Shown here piece after piece: positions 36,716 through 50,159 of a DNA stretch of 64,000 nucleotides; within the stretch, counting starts at the first letter, position 1; each line of letters opens with the position of its first letter. This stretch comes from Diplolepis rosae (Eukaryota > Arthropoda > Insecta > Hymenoptera > Diplolepididae): NCBI GenBank assembly GCA_030998225.1, contig JAPYXD010000715.1:5832501-5896500 (forward strand), given 5' to 3'. Position numbers and translations under genes: made by a program. The notes under the pieces were generated by a model that saw only the letters and a program-made list of their open reading frames with translations, searched no databases and was not told the origin of the DNA.

Positions 36716-37800
36716 CAGGGATCTAGAAATTGGGTTCCCAGCTTGATTTCTCGTAGGAAAAATATATTATAAACAGCTAGACTCCTGAATTTAATTTTAG
36801 AATGACGGGAAAGTAGAAATACGTTTTGGCCATCTTATTGTTTAGCTCTCATCTTAACTTCCCTAAAGAAGCGGTATTTTAAGCACATGGAGTACTGCAT
36901 ATCATTTTTAGAATGCTGGAATCTCTAAAATACCACTCAGTTATCATACATTTCAGTTCTCAGCTCCAGTTCCCTTTTAAACATGTATTTTCAGCACATG
37001 TAGTACTAGACATAATTTTTAGAATGATTGGACCTTAAAAATATCACCCGCGTATCGAGAAATTGGGTTCCCAGCTTGACTTCCCGTAGGAAAAATATAT
37101 TATAAACAGCCAGACTAATGTATTTAATTTTAGAATGACGGGACAGTAGAAATACCTTTTGGACATCATAATGTTTAGCTCTCATCTTAACTTCCCTGAA
37201 AGAGCAATATTTTGAGCACATGTAGTATTATACATAATTTTAAGGATGTCGAAACCTTAAAAATATCACCCGGGCATCTCAAAATTGGGTTCCCAGCTTG
37301 ACTTCCCGTAGGAAAAATATATTATAAACAGCTAGACTCCTGAATTTAATTTTAGAATGACGGGACCATAGAATTACCTTTTGGCCATCTTAATGTTTAG
37401 CTCTCATCTTAACTTCCCTTAAGAAGCAGTATTTTAAGCACATGTAGTACTAGACATAATTTTTAGGATGTCGAGACCTTAAAAATATCACCCGGGTATC
37501 TCAAAAGTGGGTTCCCAGCTTGACTTCCCGTAGGAAAAATATATTATAAACAGCTAGACTCCTGAATTTAATTTTAGAATGACGGGACCATAGAATTACC
37601 TTTTGGCCATCTTAATGTTTAGCTCTCATCTTAACTTCCCTGAAGAAACGGTATTTTAAGCACATGGAGTACTAGACATAATTTTTAGGATGTCGAGACC
37701 TTAAAAATATCACCCGGGTATAGAGAAATTGGGTTCCCAGCTTGACTTCTGGTAGGAAAAATATATTATAAACGGCTAGACTAATGTATTTAATTTTAGA
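36479..37800 (+). repeat. Segmental repeat 3, copy at 36.5 kb
   Basis: About 1.32 kb matching 48,837-50,159 (offset 12,358, then 12,359 because the other copy has one extra T at about 49,267). Shared variants: AATGTATAGCTCTCATC, ATCATTTTTGGAATGCTGG, ATACGTTTTGGCCATCTTAT, CCCTTTTAAACATGTATTTT, ACATCATAATGTTTAGC, GAAAGAGCAATATTTTGAGC and GATGTCGAAACC. A 71-codon reading frame on the minus strand at 37,006-37,221 lies wholly in these monomers and is not treated as a gene. Confidence 0.9.
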
Positions 37801-40492
37801 ATGACGGGAAAGTAGAAATATCTTTTGGCCATCTTAATGTTTAGCTCTCATCTTAACTTCACTAAAGAAGCGGTATTTTAAGCACATGGAGTACTGCATA
37901 TCATTTTTAGAATGCTGGAATCTCTAAAATACCACTCAGTTATGATACATTTCAGTTCTCAGCTCTAGTTCCCTTTGGAACATGTATTTTCAGCACATGT
38001 GGTACTAGACATAATTTTTAGAATGATTGGACCTTAAAAATATCACCCGGGTATCGAGAAATTTGGTTCCCAGCTTGACATTCCGTAGGAAAAATATATT
38101 ATAAACAGCTAGACTCCTGAATTTAATTTTAGAATGTCGCGACAGTAGAAATACCCTTTGGCCATCTTAATGTTTAGCTCTCATCTTAACTTCCCTGAAG
38201 AAGCAGTATTTTAAGCACATGGAGTACTAGACATAATTCATAGGATGTCGAGACCTTAAAAATATCACCCGGGTATAGAGAAATTGGGTTCCCAGCATGA
38301 CTTCCCGTAGGAAAAATATATTATAAACAGCTAGACTCCTGAATTTAATTTTAGAATGACGGGACAGTAGAAATACCATTTGGCCATCTTAATGTTTAGC
38401 TCTCATCTTAACTTCCCTGAAGAAGCAGTATTTTGAGCACTTCGACTACTACGTATCGTTTTTAAAATGCTGGAATCACCAAAATACCACCCAGTAATCA
38501 TACATTTTACTTCCCAGCTTAAGTTCACTTCGGAACACCTATTTTAAGCACATGGAGTACTGGACATCATTTTTAGAATGACTGGACCTTAAAAATATCC
38601 ACCGGGTATCTAGAAATGGGGTCCCAGCTTGATTTCCAGTAGGAAAAATATATTATAAACAGCTAGAATAATGTATTTAATTTTAGAATGACGGGACAGT
38701 AGAATTACCTTTTGGACATCTTAATGTTTAGCTCTCATCTTAACTTCCCTGAAGAAGCAGTATTTTAAGCACATGGACTACTAGACATAATCTTTAGAAT
38801 GACTTGACATTAAAAATATAAACAGGGTACCTCAAATTGAGGTTACCAGCTTGACATCCTGTAGCAAAAATATATTATAAACGGCTAGACTAATGTATTT
38901 AATTTTAGAATGACGGGACAGTAGAAATACCATTTGTCCATCTTAATGTTTAGCTCTAATCTTAACTTCCCTGAAGAAGCAGTATCTTAAGCACATGGAG
39001 TACTAGACATAATTTTTAGGATGTCGAGACCTTAAAAATATCACCTGGGTATCTCAAAATTGGGTTCCCAGCTTGACTTCTGGTAGGAAAAATATATTAT
39101 AAACAGCTAGACTCCTGAATTTAATTTTAGAATGACGGGAAAGTAGAAATACCTTTTGGCCATCTTAATGTTTAGCTCTCATCTTAACATCCCTAAAGAA
39201 GCGGTGTTTTAAGCACATGGAGTAATGCATATCATTTTTAGAATGCTGGAATCTCTAAAATACCACTCAGTTATCATACATTTCAGTTCTCAGCTCTAGT
39301 TCCCTTTGGAACATGTATTTTCAGCACATGTGGTACTAGACATAATTTTTAGAATGATTGGACTTTAAAAATATCACCCGGGTATCGAGAAATTGGGTTC
39401 TCAGCTTGACATCTGGTAGGAAAAATATATAATAAACAGCTAGACTCCTGAATTTAATTTTAGAATGACGTGACGGTAGAAATACCTTTTGGATATCTTA
39501 ATGTTTAGCTCTCATCTTAACTTCCCTGAAGAAGCAGTATTTTGAGCACTTCGCCTACTACGTATCGTTTTTAAAATGCTGGAATCACCAAAATACCACC
39601 CAGTAATCATACATTTTACTTCCCAGCTTAAGTTCACTTCGGAACACCTATTTTAAGCACATGGAGTACTGGACATCATTTTTAGAATGATTGGACCTTA
39701 AAAATATCCACCGGGTATCTAGAAATGGGGTCCCAGCTTGATTTCCAGTAGGAAAAATATATTATAAACAGCTAGAATAATGTATTTAATTTTAGAATGA
39801 CGGGACAGTAGAATTACCTTTTGGACATCTTAATGTTTAGCTCTCATCTTAACTTCCCTGAAGAAGCAGTATTTTAAGCACATGGACTACTAGACATAAT
39901 CTTTAGAATGACTGGACATTAAAAATATCACCCGGGTATCTCAAATTGAGGTTACCAGCTTGACATCCTGTAGGAAAAATATATTATAAACGGATAGACT
40001 AATGTATTTAATTTTGGAATGACGGGACAGTAGAAATACCATTTGTCCATCTTAATGTTTAGCTCTAATCTTAACTTCCCTGAAGAAGCAGTATTTTAAG
40101 CACATGGAGTACTAGACATAATTTTTAGGATGTCGAGACCTTAAAAATATCACCTGGGTATCTCAAAATTGGGTTCCCAGCTTGACTTCTGGTAGGAAAA
40201 ATATATTATAAACAGCTAGACTCCTGAATTTAATTTTAGAATGACGGGAAAGTAGAAATACCTTTTGGCCATCTTAATGTTTAGCTCTCATCTTAACATC
40301 CCTAAAGAAGCGGTGTTTTAAGCACATGGAGTAATGCATATCATTTTTAGAATGCTGGAATCTCTAAAATACCACTCAGTTATCATACATTTCAGTTCTC
40401 AGCTCTAGTTCCCTTTGGAACATGTATTTTCAGCACATGTGGTACTAGACATAATTTTTAGAATGATTGGACCTTAAAAATATCACCCGGGG
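37801..40492 (+). repeat. Mixed C1/C2 trimers and dimers
   Basis: C2 at about 37,943, C1 at 38,500, C2 at 39,275, C1 at 39,608 and C2 at 40,381, separated by dimers. The 38.05-38.83 kb part corresponds to 32.06-32.84 kb at an offset of 5,992 bp (54 x 111 - 2), sharing GGGTACCTCAAATTGAGG. 38,800-38,826 carries a burst of five G:C to T:A changes relative to that copy. GAGTAATGCATATC recurs at 39,221, 40,330 and 52,023. No gene is present. Confidence 0.85.
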
Positions 40493-41601
40493 ATCTAGAA
40501 ATTGGGTTCACAGCTTGATTTCCCTAAGGCAAAAATTATTATATAAAGCTAGACTCCTGAATTTAATTTTAGAATGACGAGACAGTAGAAATACCATTTG
40601 GCCATCTTAATGTTTAGCTCTCATCTTAACTTCTCTGAAGAAGCAGTATTTTTTGCACTTCGACTACTACGTATCGTTTTTAAAATAATGGAATCACCAA
40701 AATACCACACAGTTATTATACATTTTACTTCCTAGCTTAAGTTCACTTCGGAACATCTATTTTAAGCACCTGGAGTACTAGACATAATTTTTAGAATGAT
40801 TGGACCTTAAAAATATCCACCGGGTATCTAGAAATGGGGTCCAAGCTTGATTTCCAGTAGGAAAAATATATTATAAACAGCTAGAATAATGTATTTAATT
40901 TTAGAATGACGGGACAGTAGAATTACCTTTTGGACACCTTAATGTTTAGCTCTCATCTTATCTTCCCTGAAGAAGCAGTATTTTAAGCACATGGAGTACT
41001 GGACATAATCGTTAGAATGACTGGACCTTAAAAATATCACCCGGGTATCTCAAATTGACGTTCCCAGCTTGACATCCTGTAGGAAAAATATATTATAAAC
41101 GGCTAGACTAATGTATTTAATTTTAGAATGACGGGACAGTAGAAATACCATTTGTCCATCTTAATGTTTAGCTCTAATCTTAACTTCCCTGAAGAAGCAG
41201 TATTTTAAGCACATGGAGTACTAGACATAATTTTTAGGATGTCGAGACATTAAAAATATCACCTGGGTATCTCAAAATTGGGTTCCCAGCTTGACTTCTG
41301 GTAGGAAAAGTATATTATAAACAGCTAGACTCCTGAATTTAATTTTAGAATGACGGGAAAGCAGAAATACCTTTTGGCCATCTTAATGTTTATCTCTCAT
41401 CTTAACATCCCTAAAGAAGCGGTATTTTAAGCACATAGAGTACTGCATATCATTTTTAGAATGCTGGAATCTCTAAAATACCACTCAGTTATCATACATT
41501 TCAGTTCTCAGCTCTAGTTCCCTTTGGAACATGTATTTTCAGCACATGTGGTACTAGACATAATTTTTAGAATGATTGGACCTTAAAAATATCACCTGGG
41601 T
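40493..41601 (+). repeat. 10-monomer module, copy at 40.5 kb (1,109 bp)
   Basis: Same Ad-B1-C1-A-B-A-B-A-B2-C2 order and exact length as the other module copies, 6,657 bp (60 x 111 - 3) right of the 33.8-kb copy. Private changes: ACCACACAGTTATTATAC, GGAAAAGTATATTATAAAC, GGAAAGCAGAAATACC and GTTTATCTCTCATC. It is followed by an A with CTTGACATCTGGTAGG rather than the TATCGAG form seen after the 33.8- and 45.9-kb copies. Confidence 0.92.
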
Positions 41602-42827
41602 ATCTCAAAATTGGGTTCCCAGCTTGACATCTGGTAGGAAAAATATATTATAAACAGCTAGACTCCTGAATTTAATTTTAGAATGTCGGGACAGTAGAAA
41701 TACCCTTTGGCCATCTTAATGTTTAGCTCTCATCTTAACTTCCCTGAAGAAGCAGTATTTTGAGCACTTCGACTACTACGTATCGTTTTTAAAATGCTGG
41801 AATCACCAAAATACCACCCAGTAATCATACATTTTACTTCCCAGCTTAAGTTCACTTCGGAACACCTATTTTAAGCACATGGAGTACTGGACATCATTTT
41901 TAGAATGATTGGACCTTAACAATATCCACCGGGTATCTAGAAATGGGGTCCCAGCTTGATTTCCAGTAGGAAAAATATATTATAAACAGCTAGAATAATG
42001 TATTTAATTTTAGAATGACGGGACAGTAGAATTACCTTTTGGACATCTTAATGTTTAGCTCTCATCTTAACTTCCCTGAAGAAGCAGTATTTTAAGCACA
42101 TGGACTACTAGACATAATCTTTAGAAGGACTGGACATTAAAAATATCACCCGGGTATCGAGAAATTGGGTTCCCAGGTTGACTTTCCGTAGGAAAAATAT
42201 ATTATAAACAGCTAGACTCCTGAATTTAATTTTAGAATGTCGCGACAGTAGAAATACCCTTTGGCCATCTTAATATTTAGCTCTCATCTTAACTTCCCTG
42301 AAGAAGCAGTATTTTAAGCACATGGAGTACTAGACATAATTTATAGGATGTCGAGACCTTAAAAATATCACCCGGGTATAGAGAAATTGGGTTCCCAGCA
42401 TGACTTCCCGTAGGAAAAATATATTATAAACAGCTAGAGTCCTGAATTTAATTTTAGAATGACGGGACAGTAGAAATACCATTTGGCCATCTTAATGTTT
42501 AGCTCTCATCTTAACTTCCCTGAAGAAGCCGTATTTTGAGCACTTCGACTACTACGTATCGTTTTTAAAATGCTGGAATCACCAAAATACCACCCAGTAA
42601 TCATACATTTTACTTCCCAGCTTAAGTTCACTTCGGAACACCTATTTTAAGCACATGGAGTACTGGACATCATTTTTAGAATGATTGGACCTTAAAAATA
42701 TCCACCGGGTATCTAGAAATGGGGTCCCAGCTTGATTTCCAGTAGGAAAAATATATTATAAACAGCTAGAATAATGTATTTAATTTTAGAATGACGGGAC
42801 AGTAGAATTACCTTTTGGACATCTTAA
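41602..42827 (+). repeat. AB/ABC1 segment
   Basis: A-B1-C1-A-B-A-B-A-B1-C1-A and part of a B, with C1 at about 41,823 and 42,600. The A with CCCAGGTTGACTTTCCG at 42,165 also occurs near 8,115, 13,440 and 14,655. 41,900-41,925 has CCTTAACAATATCCACC, also at 25,940 and 51,058. Confidence 0.85.
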
Positions 42828-44485
42828 TGTTTAGCTCTCATCTTAACATCCCTAAAGAAGCGGTATTTTAAGCACATGGAGTACTGCATATCATTTTTAG
42901 AATGCTGGAATCTCTAAAATACCATTCAGTTATCATACATTTCAGTTCTCAGCTCTAGTTCCCTTTGGAACATGTATTTTCAGCACATGTGGTACTAGAC
43001 ATAATTTTTAGAATGATTGGACTTTAAAAATATCACCCGGGTATCTCAAATTGGTGTTCCCAGCTTGACATCCCGTAGGGAAAATATATTATAAACGGAG
43101 AGACCACTGAACTTAATTTTAGAATGTCGGGACAGTAGAAATACCCTTTGGCCATCTTAATCTTTAGCTCTCATCTTATCTTCCCTGAAGAAGCAGTATT
43201 TTAAGCACATGGAGTACTAGACATAATTTTTAGAATTACTGGACCTTAAAAATATCAACCGGGTATCTCAAATTGAGGTTCCCAGCTTGATTTCCCGTAG
43301 GAAAAATATATTTTAAACAGCTAGACTAATGTATTTAATTTTAGAATGACGGGACATTAGAAATACCTTTTTGACATCTTAATGTTTAGCTCTAATCTTA
43401 ACTTCCCTGAAGAAGGAGTATTTTAAGCACATGGAGTACTGCATATCATTTTTAGAATGCTGGAATCTCTAAAATACCACTCAGTTATCATACATTTAAG
43501 TTCCCAGCTTAAGTTCACTTCGGAACACATATTTTAAGCACATGGAGTACTGGACATAATTTGTAGAATGATTGGACCTTAAAAATATCACCCGGGTATC
43601 GAGAAATTGGGTTCCCAGCTTGACTTCCCGTAGTAAAAATATATTATAAACAGCTAGACACCTGAATTTAATTTTAGAATGTCGGAACAGTAGAAATACC
43701 TTTTGGCTATCTTAATGTTTAGCTCTCATCTTAACTTCCCTGAAGAAACAGTATTTTATGCACATGGAGTACTAGGCATAATTTTTAGGATGTCGAGACC
43801 TTAAAAATATCACCCAGGTATAGAGAAATTGGGATCCCAGCTTGACTTCCTGTAGGAAAAATATATTATAAACGGCTAGACTTATGTATTTAATTTTAGA
43901 ATTACGGGACAGTAGAAATACCATTTGTCCATCTTAATGTTTGGCTCTAATCTTAACTTACCTGAAGAAGGAGTATTTTAAGCACTTGGAATACTAGACA
44001 TAATTTTTAGGATGTCGAGACCTTAAAAATATCACCCGGGTATCTCAAAATTGGGTTCCCAGCTTGACTTCCCGTAGGAAAAATATATTATAAACAGCTA
44101 AACTCCTGAATTTAATTTTAGAAAGACGGGACCATAGAAATACATTTTGGCCATCTTAATGTATAGCTCTCATCTTAACTTCCCTAAAGAAGCAGTATTT
44201 TAAGCACATGGAGTACTGCTTATCATTTTTGGAATGCTGGAATCTCTAAAATACCACTCAGTTATCATACATTTCAGTTCTCAGCTCCAGTTCCCTTTGG
44301 AACATGTATTTTCAGCACATGTAGCACTAGACATAATTTTTAGAACGATTGGACCTTAAAAATATCACCCGCGTATCGAGAAATTGGGTTCCCAGCTTGA
44401 CTACCCGTAGGAAAAATATATTATAAACAGCCAGACTAATGTATTTAATTTTAGAATGACGGGACAGTAGAAATACCTTTTGGAT
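42828..44485 (+). repeat. Segmental repeat 4, copy at 42.8 kb (1.66 kb)
   Basis: Matches 53,303-54,960 at a constant offset of 10,475 bp. Shared private variants: ACCATTCAGTTATC, GGAGAGACCACTGAAC, TAATCTTTAGCTCTC, AATATCAACCGGGTATC, GAAGGAGTATTTTAAGC, GTACTGCTTATC, GTAGCACTAGAC and CTACCCGTAGG. The segment includes the part shared with 35.8 kb, showing nested duplication of different ages. Confidence 0.91.
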
Positions 44486-44649
44486 ATCTTAATGTTTAGC
44501 TCTCATCTTAACTTCCCTGAAGAAGCAGTATTTTAAGCACATGGAGTACTAGACATAATTTTTAGGATGTCGAGACCTTAAAAATATCACCCGGGTATAG
44601 AGAAATTGGGTTCCCAGCTTGACTTCCCGTAGGAAAAATATATTATAAA
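44486..44649 (+). repeat. Dimer linker
   Basis: End of a B monomer and start of an A (TATAGAGAAATTGGGTTCC, CTTGACTTCCCG) between two duplicated segments. Nothing else is present. Confidence 0.8.
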
Positions 44650-46970
44650 CAGCTAGACTCCTGAATTTAATTTTAGAATGACGGGACAGTAGAAATACCA
44701 TTTGGCCATCTTAATGTTTAGCTCTCATCTTAACTTCCCTGAAGAAGCAGTATTTTGAGCACTTCGACTACTACGTATCGTTTTTAAAATGCTGGAATCA
44801 CCAAAATACCACCCAGTAATCATACATTTTACTTCCCAGCTTAAGTTCACTTCGGAACACCTATTTTAAGCACATGGAGTACTGGACATCATTTTTAGAA
44901 TGACTGGACCTTAAAAATATCCACCGGGTATCTAGAAATGGGGTCCCAGCTTGATTTCCAGTAGGAAAAATATATTATAAACAGCTAGAATAATGTATTT
45001 AATTTTAGAATGACGGGACAGTAGAATTACCTTTTGGACATCTTAATGTTTAGCTCTCATCTTAACTTCCCTGAAGAAGCAGTATTTTAAGCACATGGAC
45101 TACTAGACATAATCTTTAGAATGACTGGACCTTAAAAATATCACCCGGGTATCTCAAATTGAGGTTACCAGCTTGACATCCTGTAGGAAAAATATATTAT
45201 AAACGGCTAGACTAATGTATTTAATTTTAGAATGACGGGACAGTAGAAATACCATTTGTCCATCTTAATGTTTAGCTCTAATCTTAACTTCCCTGAAGAA
45301 GCAGTATTTTAAGCACATGGAGTACTAGACATAATTTTTAGGATGTCGAGACCTTAAAAATATCACCTGGGTATCTCAAAATTGGGTTCCCAGCTTGACT
45401 TCTGGTAGGAAAAATATATTATAAACAGCTAGACTCCTGAATTTAATTTTAGAATGACGGGAAAGTAGAAATACCTTTTGGCCATCTTAATGTTTAGCTC
45501 TCATCTTAACATCCCTAAAGAAGCGGTGTTTTAAGCACATGGAGTACTGCATATCATTTTTAGAATGCTGGAATCTCTAAAATACCACTCAGTTATCATA
45601 CATTTCAGTTCTCAGCTCTAGTTCCCTTTGGAACATGTATTTTCAGCACATGTGGTACTAGACATAATTTTTAGAATGATTGGACTTTAAAAATATCACC
45701 CGGGTATCGAGAAATTGGGTTCTCAGCTTGACTTTCCGTAGGAAAAATATATTATAAACAGATAGACTCCTGAATTTAATTTTAGAATGTCGGGACAGTA
45801 GAAATACCTTTTGGCCATCTTAATTTTTAGAATGATTGGACCTTAAAAATATCACCCGGGGATCTAGAAATTGGGTTCACAGCTTGATTTCCCTAAGGCA
45901 AAAATTATTATATAAAGCTAGACTCCTGAATTTAATTTTAGAATGACGAGACAGTAGAAATACCATTTGGCCATCTTAATGTTTAGCTCTCATCTTAACT
46001 TCTCTGAAGAAGCAGTATTTTTTGCACTTCGACTACTACGTATCGTTTTTAAAATAATGGAATCACCAAAATACCACCCAGTTATTATACATTTTACTTC
46101 CTAGCTTAAGTTCACTTCGGAACATCTATTTTAAGCACCTGGAGTACTAGACATAATTTTTAGAATGATTGGACCTTAAAAATATCCACCGGGTATCTAG
46201 AAATGGGGTCCAAGCTTGATTTCCAGTAGGAAAAATATATTATAAACAGCTAGAATACTGTATTTAATTTTAGAATGACGGGACAGTAGAATTACCTTTT
46301 GGACACCTTAATGTTTAGCTCTCATCTTATCTTCCCTGAAGAAGCAGTATTTTAAGCACATGGAGTACTGGACATAATCGTTAGAATGACTGGACCTTAA
46401 AAATATCACCCGGGTATCTCAAATTGACGTTCCCAGCTTGACATCCTGTAGGAAAAATATATTATAAACGGCTAGACTAATGTATTTAATTTTAGAATGT
46501 CGGGACAGTAGAAATACCATTTGTCCATCTTAATGTTTAGCTCTAATCTTAACTTCCCTGAAGAAGCAGTATTTTAAGCACATGGAGTACTAGACATAAT
46601 TTTTAGGATGTCGAGACATTAAAAATATCACCTGGGTATCTCAAAATTGGGTTCCCAGCTTGACTTCTGGTAGGAAAAATATATTATAAACAGCTAGACT
46701 CCTGAATTTAATTTTAGAATGACGGGAAAGTAGAAATACCTTTTGGCCATCTTAATGTTTAGCTCTCATCTTAACATCCCTAAAGAAGCGGTGTTTTAAG
46801 CACATGGAGTACTGCATATCATTTTTAGAATGCTGGAATCTCTAAAATACCACTCAGTTATCATACATTTCAGTTCTCAGCTCTAGTTCCCTTTGGAACA
46901 TGTATTTTCAGCACATGTGGTACTAGACATAATTTTTAGAATGATTGGACTTTAAAAATATCACCCGGGT
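44650..46970 (+). repeat. Segmental repeat 5, copy with a 66-bp deletion
   Basis: Matches 51,131-53,517. The offset is 6,481 bp left of 45,826 and 6,547 bp right of it; the 66-bp change is the deletion described at 45,817. The segment ends with the 10-monomer module (45,862-46,970, exactly 1,109 bp). Variants shared with the partner include AGAATACTGTATTTAATTT. The right end stays close to the 33.8-kb module (TTTAATTAAAGAATGTC), so this copy is a join of two lineages. Confidence 0.9.
45817..45861 (+). repeat. 45-bp remnant monomer: 66-bp microhomology deletion
   Basis: Consecutive landmarks 45,817 and 45,862 are 45 bp apart. Compared with the intact copies near 47,090 and 52,300, exactly 66 bp are missing between two TAAT direct repeats (CATCTTAAT and GACATAAT), leaving CATCTTAATTTTTAGAATG. 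The joint keeps one TAAT, as expected from slippage or microhomology-mediated end joining. Confidence 0.94.
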
Positions 46971-47550
46971 ATCGAGAAATTGGGTTCTCAGCTTGACTTT
47001 CCGTAGGAAAAATATATTATAAACAGATAGACTTCTGAATTTAATTAAAGAATGTCGGGACAGTAGAAATACCTTTTGGCCATCTTAATGTTTAGCTCTC
47101 ATCTTAAATTCCCTAAAGAAGCTACATTTTGAGCACATGTAGTACTAGACATAATTTTTAGAATGATTGGACCTTAAAAATATCACCCGGGGATCTAGAA
47201 ATTGGGTTCACAGCTTGATTTCCCTAAGGCAAAAATTATTATATAAAGCTAGACTCCTGAATTTAATTTTAGAATGACGAGACAGTAGAAATACCATTTG
47301 GCCATCTTAATGTTTAGCTCTCATCTTAACTTCTCTGAAGAAGCAGTATTTTAAGCACATGGAGTACTAGACATAATTTTTAGGATGTCGAGACATAAAA
47401 ATATCACCTGGGTATCTCAAAATTGGGTTCCCAGCTTGACTTCTGGTAGGAAAAGTATATTATAAACAGCTAGACTAATGTATTTAATTTTATAATGACG
47501 GGACATTAGAAATACCTTTTTGACATCTTAATGTTTAGCTCTCACCTTAA
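46971..47550 (+). repeat. Tail of the 12-mer plus dimers
   Basis: A-B completes the 1,331-bp 12-mer shared with 33,836-35,166, followed by an Ad at 47,193 and B, then A with GGAAAAGTATATTATAAAC. A private TCGAGACATAAAAATATC at about 47,389 lacks two bases relative to TCGAGACCTTAAAAATATC. Confidence 0.82.
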
Positions 47551-48720
47551 CTTCCCTTAAGAAGCAGTATTTTAAGCACATGTAGTACTAGACATAATTT
47601 TTAGGATGTCGAGACCTTAAAAATATCACCCGGGTATCTCAAAAGTGGGTTCCCAGCTTGACTACACGTAGGAAAAATATATTATAAACATCTAGACTCC
47701 TGAATTTTGTTTTAGAATGTCGGGACAGTAGAAATACCCTTTGGCCATCTTAATGTTTAGCTCTCATCTTAACTTCCCTGAAGAAACGGTATTTTAAGCA
47801 CATGGAGTACTAGACATAATTTTTAGGATGTCGAGACCTTAAAAATATCACCCGGGTATAGAGAAATTGGGTTCCCAGCTTGACTTCTGGTAGGAAAAAT
47901 ATATTATAAACGGCTAGACTAATGTATTTAATTTTAGAATGACGGGAAAGTAGAAATATCTTTTGGCCATCTTAATGTTTAGCTCTCATCTTAACTTCCC
48001 TAAAGAAGCGGTATTTTAAGCACATGGATTACTGCATATCATTTTTAGAATGCTGGAATCTCTAAAATACCACTCAGTTATCATACATTTCAGTTCTTAG
48101 CTCTAGTTCCTTTTGGAACATGTATTTTCAGCACATGTAGTACTAGACATAATGTGTAGAATGATTGGACCTTAAAAATATCACCCGGGTATCTCAAAAT
48201 TGGGTTCCCAGCTTGACTTCTGGTAGGAAAAATATATTATAAACGGATAGACTAATGTATTTAATTTTAGAAGGACGGGAAAGTAGAAATACCTTTCGGC
48301 CATCTTAATGTTTAGCTCTCATCTTAACTTCACTAAAGAAGCGGTATTTTAAGCACATGGTGTACTGCATATCATTTTTAGAATGCTGGAATCTCTAAAA
48401 TACCACTCAGTTATCATACATTTCATTTCATAGCTCTAGTTCCTTTTGGAACATGTATTTTCAGCACATGTAGTACTAGACATAATTTGTAGAATGATTG
48501 GACCTTAAAAATATCACCCGGGTATCGAGAAATTGGGTTCCCAGCTTGACTTCCCGTAGGAAAAATATATTATAAACAGCTAGACACCTGAATTTAATTT
48601 TAGAATGTCGGAACAGTAGAAATACCTTTTGGCTATCTTAATGTTTAGCTCTCATCTTAACTTCCCTGAAGAAGCAGTATTTTAAGCACATGGAGTACTA
48701 GACATAATTTTTAGGATGTC
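47551..48720 (+). repeat. Segmental repeat 6, copy at 47.6 kb
   Basis: Matches about 55,209-56,160 at an offset of 7,658 bp (69 x 111 - 1). Shared variants: CTCAAAAGTGGGTTCCC, CTGAATTTTGTTTTAGAATG (47,700 and 55,358), ATAATGTGTAGAATGATTGG, TTAGAAGGACGGGAAAG and CACATGGTGTACTGC. All trimers here are C2 type. Private here: CTACACGTAGG and ACATCTAGACTCC. Confidence 0.87.
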
Positions 48721-48836
48721 GAGACCTTAAAAATATCACCCAGGTATAGAGAAATTGGGATCCCAGCTTGACTTCCTGTAGGAAAAATATATTATAAACG
48801 GCTAGACTAATGTATTTAATTTTAGAATGACGGGAC

Positions 48837-50159
48837 CATAGAAATACATTTTGGCCATCTTAATGTATAGCTCTCATCTTAACTTCCCTAAAGAAGCAGT
48901 ATTTTAAGCACATGGAGTACTGCATATCATTTTTGGAATGCTGGAATCTCTAAAATACCACTCAGTTATCATACATTTCAGTTCTCAGCTCCAGTTCCCT
49001 TTGGAACATGTATTTTCAGCACATGTAGTACTAGACATAATTTTTAGAACGATTGGACCTTAAAAATATCACCCAGGGATCTAGAAATTGGGTTCCCAGC
49101 TTGATTTCTCGTAGGAAAAATATATTATAAACAGCTAGACTCCTGAATTTAATTTTAGAATGACGGGAAAGTAGAAATACGTTTTGGCCATCTTATTGTT
49201 TAGCTCTCATCTTAACTTCCCTAAAGAAGCGGTATTTTAAGCACATGGAGTACTGCATATCATTTTTTAGAATGCTGGAATCTCTAAAATACCACTCAGT
49301 TATCATACATTTCAGTTCTCAGCTCCAGTTCCCTTTTAAACATGTATTTTCAGCACATGTAGTACTAGACATAATTTTTAGAATGATTGGACCTTAAAAA
49401 TATCACCCGCGTATCGAGAAATTGGGTTCCCAGCTTGACTTCCCGTAGGAAAAATATATTATAAACAGCCAGACTAATGTATTTAATTTTAGAATGACGG
49501 GACAGTAGAAATACCTTTTGGACATCATAATGTTTAGCTCTCATCTTAACTTCCCTGAAAGAGCAATATTTTGAGCACATGTAGTATTATACATAATTTT
49601 AAGGATGTCGAAACCTTAAAAATATCACCCGGTCATCTCAAAATTGGGTTCCCAGCTTGACTTCCCGTAGGAAAAATATATTATAAACAGCTAGACTCCT
49701 GAATTTAATTTTAGAATGACGGGACCATAGAATTACCTTTTGGCCATCTTAATGTTTAGCTCTCATCTTAACTTCCCTTAAGAAGCAGTATTTTAAGCAC
49801 ATGTAGTACTAGACATAATTTTTAGGATGTCGAGACCTTAAAAATATCACCCGTGTATCTCAAAATTGGGTTCCCAGCTTGTCTTCCCGTGGGAAAAATA
49901 TATTATAAACAGCTAGACTCCTGAATTTAATTTTAGAATGACGGGACCATAGAATTACCTTTTGGCCATCTTAATGTTTAGCTCTCATCTTAACTTCCCT
50001 GAAGAAACGGTATTTTAAGCACATGGAGTACTAGACATAATTTTTAGGATGTCGAGACCTTACAAATATCACCCGGGTATCGAGAATTTGGGTTCCCAGC
50101 TTGACTTCTGGTAGGAAAAATATATTATAAACGGCTAGACTAATGTATTTAATTTTAGA
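48837..50159 (+). repeat. Segmental repeat 3, copy at 48.8 kb
   Basis: Partner of 36,479-37,800. It contains a minus-strand 71-codon frame (49,365-49,580) whose translation is identical to that of 37,006-37,221, which simply reflects the near-identical DNA. A single T insertion near 49,267 (ATCATTTTTTAGAATG) shifts the offset by 1. Private changes include GTCATCTCAAAATTGG, GCTTGTCTTCCCGTGGG and CCTTACAAATATCACC. Confidence 0.9.

Noticed and set aside
37006..37221. Minus-strand 71-codon reading frame, possible small protein (same at 49,365-49,580; variants at 50,970-51,182 and 54,802-55,017)
   Set aside because: It consists wholly of satellite monomers, has no ribosome-binding or promoter context, and its copies are identical only because the DNA is duplicated. 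The translation shows no recognisable domain.
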